DNA of 64,000 nucleotides from an uncultured Lachnospiraceae bacterium (GTDB lineage Bacteria; Bacillota; Clostridia; Lachnospirales; Lachnospiraceae): the NCBI GenBank assembly GCA_947628225.1, contig CANQYY010000003.1, positions 89,913 to 153,912 of the forward strand, written 5' to 3'. This document shows, piece after piece, positions 9,587 through 17,815 of this stretch. Positions within the stretch are counted from its first letter, which is position 1, and the number at the start of each line of letters is the position of its first letter. The position numbers and the translations under genes are program-made. Under the pieces are notes generated by a model. It was not told the DNA's origin and ran no database searches. It was given only the letters and a program-made list of their open reading frames with translations.

Positions 9587-10723
9587 ATGAGTAAAAGCGG
9601 TGCAGTTGGTATTGCTGTCAAATATTTTTTTAAAACAATAGGAGTGATGGTATTATTTATCGCTGCCGGTATATTGAGCTATTATTTGACCATGTTATAT
9701 TATAAGCAGACAACAAGATTAGAGAGAAGCACCCAGTATACCCATGTGATTGATGTAAATGCCGGAAGTGAATCGAGTAACCTGATATACAGCTATAATA
9801 AAGATACGAAAAAAATAGAGGCCATGGTTTTGGAATTGTTTGATGAAAATACCAAAAACCTCGATTATATTACGATTCCGGCAAACACACAGATTTCCAT
9901 CTCAGGAAAGACCTATGGGGAACTGCTGGAGGTGAGCCAGCAGATACCGCAGTTAGCTACCATGTCGGAAATCAATACTTATTTTTCCGGCGATGTGGCA
10001 TATGAGTACGGCATTAAGATCTTACAGGAAGAATTAAAGGCGGATATCGGTTATTTTACTGCCCTTTCCTCAGAACAGTTTAACCGGTATTTTGAAAAGA
10101 AATCAAAAAGCGAACCGGTGTACAAACCAAGCCAGGCTCTGTTGGCGGAAGCGGAAAAATGTACTTCCGAGGGGGATATGGATGATTTTATCGAAGACAG
10201 ATGGGGGGAAATGATTTCGGATATTACCCTGTCGCAGAAACAGAACTATTCCCGGGCTCTGACGGAAGTAAAAAAAGAATTCATACGGCTGCATGGCGCC
10301 TATGGGACAAAGTCCGGGGACGTGTTTGTCCTGAATAAACGCAAAAATAAAAAGATGATCAATGACATATGGGAGTCGAAGGCATATACCATAGAGCAGG
10401 CAGCAGTGGATGGCTCTTTAAATAAGGCGACGGAAAAGAGTGAAACCTCCGTGGGCAGGAAGATCTGGATATACAATGCCAGCAACATTAACGGGCTGGC
10501 GGCGGCATGGCAGGAAAGATTGCAGACTGCCGGCTTTTCCATAGCAGGTGTAGATAATTACCGGGGTACGGAGCAAAAAAAGACAGTGATTCATGTAAAA
10601 AAGAAAAAATGGGGCAGGGATTTGCTGAAATACTTTAAGAATGCAAGCGTTGAAAAGGTGGATAATCTCGCAAACGAAGCAGACATTGAGATTATTTTGG
10701 GGACACAGGACGATTTGTCGTAG
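9587..10723 (+). CDS. Membrane-anchored LCP-like protein with LytR_C domain, active site degenerate
   Basis: A 378-residue protein with one N-terminal membrane segment (about residues 15-37). An extracellular region resembling a LytR-CpsA-Psr (LCP) phosphotransferase core follows, then a LytR_C-like domain from about residue 292 (IWIYNASNINGLAAAW). LCP enzymes attach wall polymers to peptidoglycan. The usual IPRDT signature reads IPANT near residue 98, so the key Arg and Asp are missing, and the region around residues 68-75 lacks the usual Arg. The LCP call is therefore structural inference, and activity is doubtful. It is followed 19 bases later by the TagA-like gene. Confidence 0.6.
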   Translation: MSKSGAVGIAVKYFFKTIGVMVLFIAAGILSYYLTMLYYKQTTRLERSTQYTHVIDVNAGSESSNLIYSYNKDTKKIEAMVLELFDENTKNLDYITIPANTQISISGKTYGELLEVSQQIPQLATMSEINTYFSGDVAYEYGIKILQEELKADIGYFTALSSEQFNRYFEKKSKSEPVYKPSQALLAEAEKCTSEGDMDDFIEDRWGEMISDITLSQKQNYSRALTEVKKEFIRLHGAYGTKSGDVFVLNKRKNKKMINDIWESKAYTIEQAAVDGSLNKATEKSETSVGRKIWIYNASNINGLAAAWQERLQTAGFSIAGVDNYRGTEQKKTVIHVKKKKWGRDLLKYFKNASVEKVDNLANEADIEIILGTQDDLS

Positions 10724-10742
10724 AACAAGGAGGCAGTCACTT

Positions 10743-11480
10743 ATGGGCACCAGAATAAGTATCATGGATATGGAGTTGGATTTGCTGACGCAGGAAACCC
10801 TTCAGGAGGAATTGTCGGCATATCTGTCGGAGGATAATCTGAATGTTATCCATATCATATCGTTGGATTATATGGACGCTTATGATGAAAATGAACAGGT
10901 GCGGCGGGTATTGGAGCAGGCAGACCTGGTGCTGCCGGGAGAAAAGACGATATTATCCGCCCATCATGTGGAAGTGCTGGAAACCGGCGGCATGGTGGTG
11001 GATTACCGCACGCTGTTTGAGGCGGTGCGTCCCTTAAATCCGGAGGAGAGAACCTTTTATCTTGTGTTGCGGGATAAAAAAGAGGCAAAAGCCTTGTACC
11101 GTTATGCGACCAGACATTCCCTCAAGGACAATGTAGTAGGGGTATATGCCGCGGACGGCGATAGCTCCGAGGAGGCGCTGATTAACGATATTAATACGAA
11201 ACTGCCGGATATTATCTTTTTATCCATGGACAGTACCAGCCAGGAGGAATGGCTGGAAAATAACAGGAGCAAGTTAAACGCCAAGCTCTGTGTTGTTATG
11301 GGAAGCGTGATGCCTCTCATCATGCGGGACAATGTTCATGTGCCGCTCTGGATTAAGAAAATCGGACTGGCAGGCGCTTACCGCCAGATAGCGAAGATTC
11401 CGTATTCTCATTTTTTCCGTAAACGAATATTTAACCGTAAAATGGACGACTATATTACCAAAAAGAATTTGCGGAGATAG
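10743..11480 (+). CDS. WecB/TagA/CpsF-family glycosyltransferase-like protein
   Basis: A 245-residue protein matching the WecG/TagA family in outline. ADLVLPGEK near residues 60-68 corresponds to the family's ADLVLPDG, and the C-terminal basic appendage (KIGLAGAYRQIAKIPYSHF) corresponds to the membrane-targeting tail. TagA adds ManNAc to lipid-linked GlcNAc in teichoic acid synthesis. Here the conserved Asp-Gly is Gly-Glu, so catalysis may be altered or lost. The start at 10743 has AAGGAGG upstream; a longer in-frame opening to 10641 overlaps the previous gene and lacks a ribosome site. Confidence 0.68.
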   Translation: MGTRISIMDMELDLLTQETLQEELSAYLSEDNLNVIHIISLDYMDAYDENEQVRRVLEQADLVLPGEKTILSAHHVEVLETGGMVVDYRTLFEAVRPLNPEERTFYLVLRDKKEAKALYRYATRHSLKDNVVGVYAADGDSSEEALINDINTKLPDIIFLSMDSTSQEEWLENNRSKLNAKLCVVMGSVMPLIMRDNVHVPLWIKKIGLAGAYRQIAKIPYSHFFRKRIFNRKMDDYITKKNLRR

Positions 11481-11506
11481 TGTGCAGGCTCCGGGATGGA
11501 GGTAAT

Positions 11507-12349
11507 ATGTCGGGAAAAGAAAGAATCCGTTCCTATGGTGTCATTACTATAGGAACTTTTCTTATGGCTGTCGGAGTCAATGTAATATATGAGCCGATGG
11601 GCATGGTGACGGGGGGATTTTCCGGTATTGGCATTATTTTGTACCGTTTTTTTAAACTTCCGCTCTGGCTGACGACAGCGGTGTTAAATATTCCGCTGTT
11701 TATTCTGGCAGGGAAAAGCTTTGGCATGGCATTTGTAAAAAAATCCCTTTATGCGGCAATTTGTTTTTCTGTTGCCTTAGGTATTGTGCCAACGCCGTCT
11801 GCTGTATTTGATGATTATCTCATGGCGGCGATTCTCGGCGGTACGCTAAACGGGGTCGGCATAGGCATGGTTTTTGGCAAGGGGGCCTCTACCGGCGGTT
11901 CCGACCTGCTCAGTACATTATTAAGTCTTATATTTCCCTGGGTGACGGCAGGGACTCTGCTATCCGTGACAGACGGCATTATAGTGGCGGCGGGCATGCT
12001 GGTCTTTGGAATCCGGAAAGGCTTATATGCTATTGTTGCGGTCTTTATCACGACTAAACTTATGGACCGGATACTGGAGGGGCTGAAATTTGCCAAGCTT
12101 TTATATATTATATCCGATGAGCAGGAGGCGATCGCAGCCGGGGTCATGCAGGAGCTGGATCGGGGTGTGACAGCTTTAACCGGCAGGGGGATGTATTCCC
12201 AAAAGGAAAAAAATGTCCTGATGTGCGCCGTGTCGCGAAAGGAAGCGGTGTCTGTTATCCGCATCATTAAAAAGGCGGACAGGAGCGCCTTCATCATTAT
12301 TTCCGACGCCAGAGAAGTTATGGGGGAGGGTTTTACCGATCAGTATTGA
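11507..12349 (+). CDS. YitT family membrane protein (DUF161 + DUF2179)
   Basis: A 280-residue protein with about five or six membrane helices in the first 190 residues (VGVNVIYEPMGMVTGGFSGIG is typical of YitT) and a soluble C-terminal DUF2179 domain. The family is widespread in Firmicutes; its transport or signalling role is not established. ATG 11507 is chosen over 11480 because GGAGG precedes it. It follows the TagA-like gene with 26 bases between, so it may share that transcript. Confidence 0.86.
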   Translation: MSGKERIRSYGVITIGTFLMAVGVNVIYEPMGMVTGGFSGIGIILYRFFKLPLWLTTAVLNIPLFILAGKSFGMAFVKKSLYAAICFSVALGIVPTPSAVFDDYLMAAILGGTLNGVGIGMVFGKGASTGGSDLLSTLLSLIFPWVTAGTLLSVTDGIIVAAGMLVFGIRKGLYAIVAVFITTKLMDRILEGLKFAKLLYIISDEQEAIAAGVMQELDRGVTALTGRGMYSQKEKNVLMCAVSRKEAVSVIRIIKKADRSAFIIISDAREVMGEGFTDQY

Positions 12350-12504
12350 GATTCCTGAACTTAAAAAAACAATCAATTATGCAAATTATACAAAATTTTT
12401 TCAATAATTTATGTAAAATAAATATAGTGTTTTTTTGAAAATTAGTGTATAGTATTTTTAGATGTTTATGACAAAAAAATTATATTTTCAGGAGGAAATA
12501 GTAA

Positions 12505-13617
12505 ATGGCAAGTTTATCATTAAAGAACATCAACAAAGTATATCCGAACGGTTTTCATGCTGTAAAGGATTTTAACTTAGAAATTGAAGACAAAGAGTTT
12601 ATCATATTTGTCGGTCCGTCCGGATGCGGTAAGTCTACGACGCTTCGTATGATTGCCGGTCTGGAGGAGATTACCAGCGGCGAGCTATGGATTGGCGACA
12701 AACTTGTAAATGACGTGGAGCCGAAGGATAGAGATATCGCCATGGTATTCCAGAACTACGCATTGTATCCACATATGTCAGTATATGATAATATGGCGTT
12801 TGGTCTGAAACTGAGAAAGGTACCGAAAGACCAGATTGACCGTTTAGTACATGAGGCAGCTAAGATTCTTGATATTGAGCATTTGTTAGACCGTAAGCCG
12901 AAGGCTTTGTCCGGTGGACAGAGGCAGCGTGTTGCGATGGGACGTGCTATTGTCCGTGACCCGAAAGTATTCCTTATGGATGAGCCGCTTTCCAACTTGG
13001 ATGCGAAGCTCCGCGTACAGATGCGTATTGAGATTTCCAAACTGCATCAGAGATTGGAAACGACAATCATTTATGTAACCCATGACCAGACAGAGGCGTT
13101 GACGCTGGGTACCCGCATCGTTGTTATGAAAGACGGTGTTGTACAGCAGGTAGATAGTCCGCTGGATTTGTATATGAAACCAAACAATTTGTTTGTTGCC
13201 GGCTTTATCGGTTCTCCGCAGATGAACTTTATTGAAGCCAAAGTAGTGGTATCCGGCTCCGATGTACTGTTGATGTTCGGCTCCAATACCATTAAACTTC
13301 CGGATAACAAGGCAAAGAAACTTATTGACGGCGGTTATGAGGATAAGACAGTTATCTTTGGTATCCGTCCGGAGGATATTAAAGACGAAGAGATGTTCAT
13401 CAGCAATTCTCCTGAAACTACATTAGAAGCTACCGTTAAGGTATACGAGATGCTGGGCGCCGAAGTATTCTTATACTTTACCGTGGAAACTTACGACATT
13501 ACCGTTCGTGTAAATCCTCGTACGACAGCGCGTCCCGGCGATACGATCAAGATTGCGCTGGATGGCTCCAAGATTCATTTGTTTGACAAAGAAACACAGG
13601 AAACAATAACAAACTAG
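12505..13617 (+). CDS. Sugar ABC transporter ATP-binding protein (UgpC/MsmK/MsmX type)
   Basis: A 370-residue ATPase with Walker A GPSGCGKST at residues 37-45, signature LSGGQRQRV near residue 133, MDEPLSNLDAKLR and a C-terminal TOBE region of the MalK/UgpC group. It energises import of oligosaccharides or glycerol-3-P. No permease or binding protein is encoded beside it and a terminator follows. It therefore resembles MsmX-type multitask ATPases that serve several distant importers (inference). The ribosome site GGAGG is at 12491-12495. Its codon usage looks strongly biased, suggesting high expression. The 155 bases upstream are AT-rich and I could not pick a clear promoter there. Confidence 0.93.
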   Translation: MASLSLKNINKVYPNGFHAVKDFNLEIEDKEFIIFVGPSGCGKSTTLRMIAGLEEITSGELWIGDKLVNDVEPKDRDIAMVFQNYALYPHMSVYDNMAFGLKLRKVPKDQIDRLVHEAAKILDIEHLLDRKPKALSGGQRQRVAMGRAIVRDPKVFLMDEPLSNLDAKLRVQMRIEISKLHQRLETTIIYVTHDQTEALTLGTRIVVMKDGVVQQVDSPLDLYMKPNNLFVAGFIGSPQMNFIEAKVVVSGSDVLLMFGSNTIKLPDNKAKKLIDGGYEDKTVIFGIRPEDIKDEEMFISNSPETTLEATVKVYEMLGAEVFLYFTVETYDITVRVNPRTTARPGDTIKIALDGSKIHLFDKETQETITN

Positions 13618-13670
13618 GAGTTTAGGCTCTCTGTGCCACAGGTTGGCGCGATTATAAAATAAGTGATAAA

Positions 13671-13726
13671 AAAGAAACTGTAGATCTGTGAGAGGTTTTC
13701 CTGCGGATTTGCAGTTTCTCTTTTTT
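13671..13726 (+). terminator. Terminator of the sugar ATPase gene
   Basis: AGAAACTG (13673-13680) pairs perfectly with CAGTTTCT (13712-13719). The stem extends inward through wobble pairs to GATC/GATT and a small AGG-TTTT-CCT hairpin. Six T follow. Confidence 0.85.
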
Positions 13727-13775
13727 GTCTTATAAGAAATTCCCTGATGCGGGACGAAAAGCGTTATGGGTCGTT

Positions 13776-13804
13776 TTGACATTGCCCTCAAAAAATGTTA
13801 CACT
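13776..13804 (+). promoter_or_regulatory. Promoter of the CdaR-like regulator and possibly ftsEX
   Basis: TTGACA (13776-13781), a 17-base spacer and TACACT (13799-13804) with an extended TG at 13796-13797. Confidence 0.78.
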
Positions 13805-13866
13805 GAAAGAGTATAGGATTAAACAATAGTACCGATGAGGGAACCGATAAAATTGGAGGTGTGGCA

Positions 13867-14955
13867 GTGATATCAAATCAGATTTTGCAAAACACAATAG
13901 ATGGATTAAAGGGAATTACTAAAATTGATTTAAGGGTGATTGACACAGAGGGGAATGTTCTGGCAGAAACGGCATCAGATTCCGTAGATTACGGGGATTC
14001 TATTCGCGCCTTTGTAGATTCTCCGGCGGACAGCCAGGTATTGCAGGGGTATCAGTTTTTTAAAGTATATGACGAGAGCCAGTTGGAGTATGTGGTAATC
14101 GCCAGGGGAGATTCCGAGGAGGTTTATACTATTGGAAAGATTGCTGTGTTTCAGATCCAAAATTTATTGGTAGCCTATAAGGAACGTTACGATAAGGATA
14201 ACTTTATCAAAAATCTTTTGCTGGACAATCTGTTGCTTGTAGATATTTTTAACCGTGCCAAGAAACTGCACATCGAGATGAATGTAAGACGGGTTGTTTA
14301 TATTATTGAAACAAGCAAGGAAAAAGATAACGGGGCGCTGGAAACAGTCCGGAGCATGTTTGCCGGAGGAAATAAAGATTTTATTACAGCAGTAGATGAA
14401 AAAAATATTATTCTGGTAAAGGAACTGGCACAGAATGAAACATACGGCGATCTGGAAAAGACGGCGCAGGTAATTGTGGATATGCTGAATACGGAAGCAA
14501 TGGCGAGAGTCCATGTAGCATATGGTACGATTATAAAAGAGATCAAAGAGGTATCCCGTTCCTATAAAGAAGCGAAAATGGCGCTGGATGTGGGAAAGAT
14601 ATTCTACAATGATAGAAGAGTGATGGCATACAGTAATCTTGGGATTGGGCGTCTGATTTATCAGCTTCCGATGCCGCTTTGCAAAATGTTTATTAAAGAA
14701 ATTTTTGAGGATAATACGCCGGATCAGTTTGATGACGAAACACTCACCACCATTAACAAATTTTTTGAAAACAATCTGAATGTTTCGGAAACGTCCCGGC
14801 AGCTTTATATACACCGGAATACCCTGGTATATCGTCTGGACAAACTGCAAAAAAGCACCGGTCTGGATCTTCGTGTATTTGAGGATGCCATTACGTTCCG
14901 GATTGCCCTGATGGTAGTGAAATATATGAATTATCTGGAATCCATCGACTATTAA
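13867..14955 (+). CDS. CdaR/PucR-type transcriptional regulator
   Basis: A protein of about 362 residues with an N-terminal sugar-diacid-recognition-like sensor region, a central GGDEF-like/PucR spacer and a C-terminal helix-turn-helix (NVSETSRQLYIHRNTLVYRLDKLQ) of the PucR/CdaR class. The ligand is unknown. Two GTG codons are possible. GTG 13861 would abut the ribosome site GGAGG (13855-13859), so GTG 13867, with 7 bases of spacing, is preferred. It lies just upstream of ftsE with 29 bases between and could be cotranscribed with the division genes, an unexpected partner for this family. Confidence 0.82.
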   Translation: MISNQILQNTIDGLKGITKIDLRVIDTEGNVLAETASDSVDYGDSIRAFVDSPADSQVLQGYQFFKVYDESQLEYVVIARGDSEEVYTIGKIAVFQIQNLLVAYKERYDKDNFIKNLLLDNLLLVDIFNRAKKLHIEMNVRRVVYIIETSKEKDNGALETVRSMFAGGNKDFITAVDEKNIILVKELAQNETYGDLEKTAQVIVDMLNTEAMARVHVAYGTIIKEIKEVSRSYKEAKMALDVGKIFYNDRRVMAYSNLGIGRLIYQLPMPLCKMFIKEIFEDNTPDQFDDETLTTINKFFENNLNVSETSRQLYIHRNTLVYRLDKLQKSTGLDLRVFEDAITFRIALMVVKYMNYLESIDY

Positions 14956-14984
14956 TAGATTCTTAGCGACTGAGGTGTAATGTG

Positions 14985-15701
14985 ATGGAAAATGCGAAAA
15001 AAACAATTCCGATTATTGCCATGGATCATATTTCAAAGCACTATTCTACAGGAGTAGATGCGTTAGAGGATATTTCCATTCGGATTGAAAAAGGTGAATT
15101 TGTCTTTATTGTCGGTAAAAGTGGGTCCGGGAAATCCACTTTTATTAAGTTGCTGCTAAAAGAGCTGGATCCAAGCTCCGGGCGGCTGTATGTGGGGGGC
15201 AGACAGGTCACCAGACTGAAACGCAAGCAGATTTCCCTATATCGGAGGAAAATCGGAGTTGTATTTCAGGATTTCCGATTGCTGAAAAATAAAACGGTAT
15301 TTGAAAATATCGCATTTGCCCAGCAGATTATCGGCATGACAAAGCGTCAAATTGCCCGGAATGTTCCCATTATGCTGGAAATGGTGGGGCTGCTTTCAAA
15401 GGCGGATGCGTATCCTAACGAACTTTCCGGCGGAGAGCAGCAGCGTGTAGCGATTGCCCGCGCCCTGATAAATCACCCGACTATTTTACTGGCGGATGAG
15501 CCAACGGGAAATCTCGACCCGCAGACAGCCTGGGAGATTATGATGCTGCTGCAGGAGGTCAATAAAACAGGCACGACTGTCGTTGTTGTGACACATAATA
15601 ATGATATTGTAGATATTATGCAGAAACGGGTTGTCACACTGGAAAACGGCAGTCTGATCCGGGATGAGAAAAAAGGCGGGTATGAATATGAGAGGAATTA
15701 G
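14985..15701 (+). CDS. ftsE: Cell division ATP-binding protein FtsE
   Basis: A 238-residue ABC ATPase with Walker A GKSGSGKST near residue 44, signature LSGGEQQRVAIARAL and Walker B ILLADEPTGNLD, matching FtsE. It works with FtsX to gate peptidoglycan hydrolases during division or elongation rather than to transport solute. ATG 14985 follows GAGGTG at 14972-14977; a GTG codon directly before it is in frame. It overlaps the ftsX start, as in most genomes. Confidence 0.95.
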   Translation: MENAKKTIPIIAMDHISKHYSTGVDALEDISIRIEKGEFVFIVGKSGSGKSTFIKLLLKELDPSSGRLYVGGRQVTRLKRKQISLYRRKIGVVFQDFRLLKNKTVFENIAFAQQIIGMTKRQIARNVPIMLEMVGLLSKADAYPNELSGGEQQRVAIARALINHPTILLADEPTGNLDPQTAWEIMMLLQEVNKTGTTVVVVTHNNDIVDIMQKRVVTLENGSLIRDEKKGGYEYERN

Positions 15702-16599
15702 TGTATTTGCTTACAGTATAAAACAGGGAATTATCAGTCTGAGAAAAAACCGAATGTTCACACTTGCCTCCGTCGGTACCGTGACTGCCTGTTTGTTCTT
15801 ATTTGGAATTTTTTATTTTGCCATTAGTAATTTTCAACATTTGATACATACCGCAGAAAGCTCCGTAGGGGTTTCTGTGTTTTTTCAGGAGGGGCTTTCG
15901 GAAGAGGCGATACAGGCGATTGGCGAGGTGATTCAAAACCGGCCGGAGGTAGAACATGTGGAATATGTGTCGGCAGAGGAAGCCTGGGAGAGGTTCCGGG
16001 AGGAAAATTTTAAGGATTCCCCTGATTTGGTAGAGAGCTTTCAGGATGATAATCCATTGAAGGATTCTGCTTCCTATGAGATTTTTTTAAATAATATTGA
16101 CGAGCAGGATACACTTGTAGAATATTTAGAAACCGTGGAAGGCGTGCGGGAAGTGAAACGCTCCGATGAAGTGGCGGGGAGTCTGTCCAGTATGAATAAG
16201 CTGGTGGGCGGAGTGTCAGCCGCCCTGATTCTGATTCTTTTGCTTGTGTCAGTATTTCTCATTCACTCGACGATTTCTACGGGGATAACAGTACGAAAAC
16301 CGGAAATTGCCATTATGAGGCTGATGGGGGCTTCGGATTATTTTATCTGGGCGCCTTTTATTGTGGAAGGCATCGTGATAGGCCTGATTGGTTCTTTTCT
16401 GCCTCTTTTACTGCTGCTGGTTTCTTATGGCAGAATTGTAGCGTATCTTTCCGAACGGTTTTCTATCTTTGCCGGAACGCTTTCCTTTCTCAGCACGGGA
16501 GAGGTGTTTTCCCGGCTGATCCCGATATCTTTACTGGTAGGCGTGGGCATCGGCTTTTTTGGCAGTTTTATTACCGTTCGTAGAAATTTGAACATTTAA
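15688..16599 (+). CDS. ftsX: Cell division permease-like protein FtsX
   Basis: A protein of about 303 residues with four membrane segments (one near residues 22-46, three in the C-terminal third) and a large extracellular loop between the first and second. This is the FtsX layout in which the loop contacts a wall hydrolase. Alternative ATG codons are at 15664 and 15682; 15688 has the best-placed GGCGGG site. The 14-base overlap with ftsE suggests translational coupling. The next gene encodes the likely hydrolase partner. Confidence 0.93.
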   Translation: MRGISVFAYSIKQGIISLRKNRMFTLASVGTVTACLFLFGIFYFAISNFQHLIHTAESSVGVSVFFQEGLSEEAIQAIGEVIQNRPEVEHVEYVSAEEAWERFREENFKDSPDLVESFQDDNPLKDSASYEIFLNNIDEQDTLVEYLETVEGVREVKRSDEVAGSLSSMNKLVGGVSAALILILLLVSVFLIHSTISTGITVRKPEIAIMRLMGASDYFIWAPFIVEGIVIGLIGSFLPLLLLLVSYGRIVAYLSERFSIFAGTLSFLSTGEVFSRLIPISLLVGVGIGFFGSFITVRRNLNI

Positions 16600-16612
16600 G
16601 GAGGGCTCGAAA

Positions 16613-17806
16613 GTGCGGAAATGTTACATGGTATTTTGTGTTTTTGTCCTGTGCGCGGTTTGTCTTTTTATGCTGGGAGATAAAAGCGCGGCGGTCAATT
16701 ATGATTCCAAAATTGAAAAAGCGCAGAAGGAGCAGAAGCAATATGCAAAAAAGGCGGAGCAGCTTCGGGAGGATATGAAGGAAATTGAAGAGAGTAAGGA
16801 AGATACGCTTTCTTATATAGAGAAACTGGATAAGAAGGTGTCGAAGGTGGAGGACGAGCTGGAGGATGTTGAATCCGGGATTAAAACGACAGAGAATAAG
16901 TTGAAGACGGCGCAGACAGACCTGACAAGAGCGCAGGCAGAGGAAGAAAAACAGTATACCACAATGAAGCGGCGCATAAAATATATGTATGAAAACGGAG
17001 GGGAAGAATATCTGGAGATTTTACTTGGCGCCAGCAGTCTGCAGGATTTTCTGAACCGCACCGAATATGTAGAAAAAATCAGCTCCTATGACAAGAATAT
17101 ATTTGAGCGGTATCGTCAGACAAAACGGAAGATCGAGGAAAGAAAAAAGGAAATAGAAGATACCCTGACAAGGCTGGAAGGCTTAAAGGAAGAGGCAAGA
17201 GCGGAAAAAGAGGCTTTGTCGGAAATGAGGGAGAATAAAAAGAAAGAAATAAAAAAATATAATGATAAAATAAAGACTTCAAAGGCACAGGCAGACGAGT
17301 ATGCCAGACAGGCTGCCCAGGCAGAAGAAGAGGTCGAGAAGCTGTTGAAGGCAAAACAGGAAGAGATTGACCGGCAAAGCAGCGCCGATATGGAAAAAAC
17401 CGGGGGCGGCAATGGGACGTTGCGCTGGCCGCTGAAAATTACAGGCAGGATTTCTTCCGGTTTTGGGCGCCGGCATAGTCCCACTGCAGGAGCCAGCAGC
17501 TATCATAAAGGAATTGACATCGCCGTCCCGTCCGGCACCCCGATTGTAGCGGCAGAAAGCGGCACTGTGGTAACGGCAGCCTATAGCTCAAGCGCCGGAA
17601 ATTATGTAATGATTTCCCACGGGAACCGTTTGTATTCCGTTTATATGCACTGCTCGAAGCTGGCTGTTACAGAGGGCGATAGTGTGAAACGGGGGCAGGT
17701 AATTGCTTATGCAGGTTCTACGGGAATATCCACGGGTTCCCATTTGCATTTTGGAGTATCTAAAAATGGAACGTATGTAAATCCCCTGTCATATGTCAGC
17801 AGATAG
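16613..17806 (+). CDS. FtsEX-linked murein hydrolase/activator, coiled coil + M23 (PcsB/EnvC-like)
   Basis: A 397-residue secreted protein with a signal peptide (about residues 1-27), a long lysine/glutamate-rich coiled coil (about 30-255) and a C-terminal M23 LytM domain. Zinc ligands are intact: HKGID near residue 297 and HLHFG near residue 377. Unlike E. coli EnvC, it should therefore be an active endopeptidase. The coiled coil is the part that docks on FtsX in this family. The start is GTG, with AAGGAGGG 8 bases upstream. The gene order ftsE-ftsX-M23 strongly supports the functional link. Confidence 0.92.
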   Translation: MRKCYMVFCVFVLCAVCLFMLGDKSAAVNYDSKIEKAQKEQKQYAKKAEQLREDMKEIEESKEDTLSYIEKLDKKVSKVEDELEDVESGIKTTENKLKTAQTDLTRAQAEEEKQYTTMKRRIKYMYENGGEEYLEILLGASSLQDFLNRTEYVEKISSYDKNIFERYRQTKRKIEERKKEIEDTLTRLEGLKEEARAEKEALSEMRENKKKEIKKYNDKIKTSKAQADEYARQAAQAEEEVEKLLKAKQEEIDRQSSADMEKTGGGNGTLRWPLKITGRISSGFGRRHSPTAGASSYHKGIDIAVPSGTPIVAAESGTVVTAAYSSSAGNYVMISHGNRLYSVYMHCSKLAVTEGDSVKRGQVIAYAGSTGISTGSHLHFGVSKNGTYVNPLSYVSR

Positions 17807-17815
17807 GAGGCAGAC

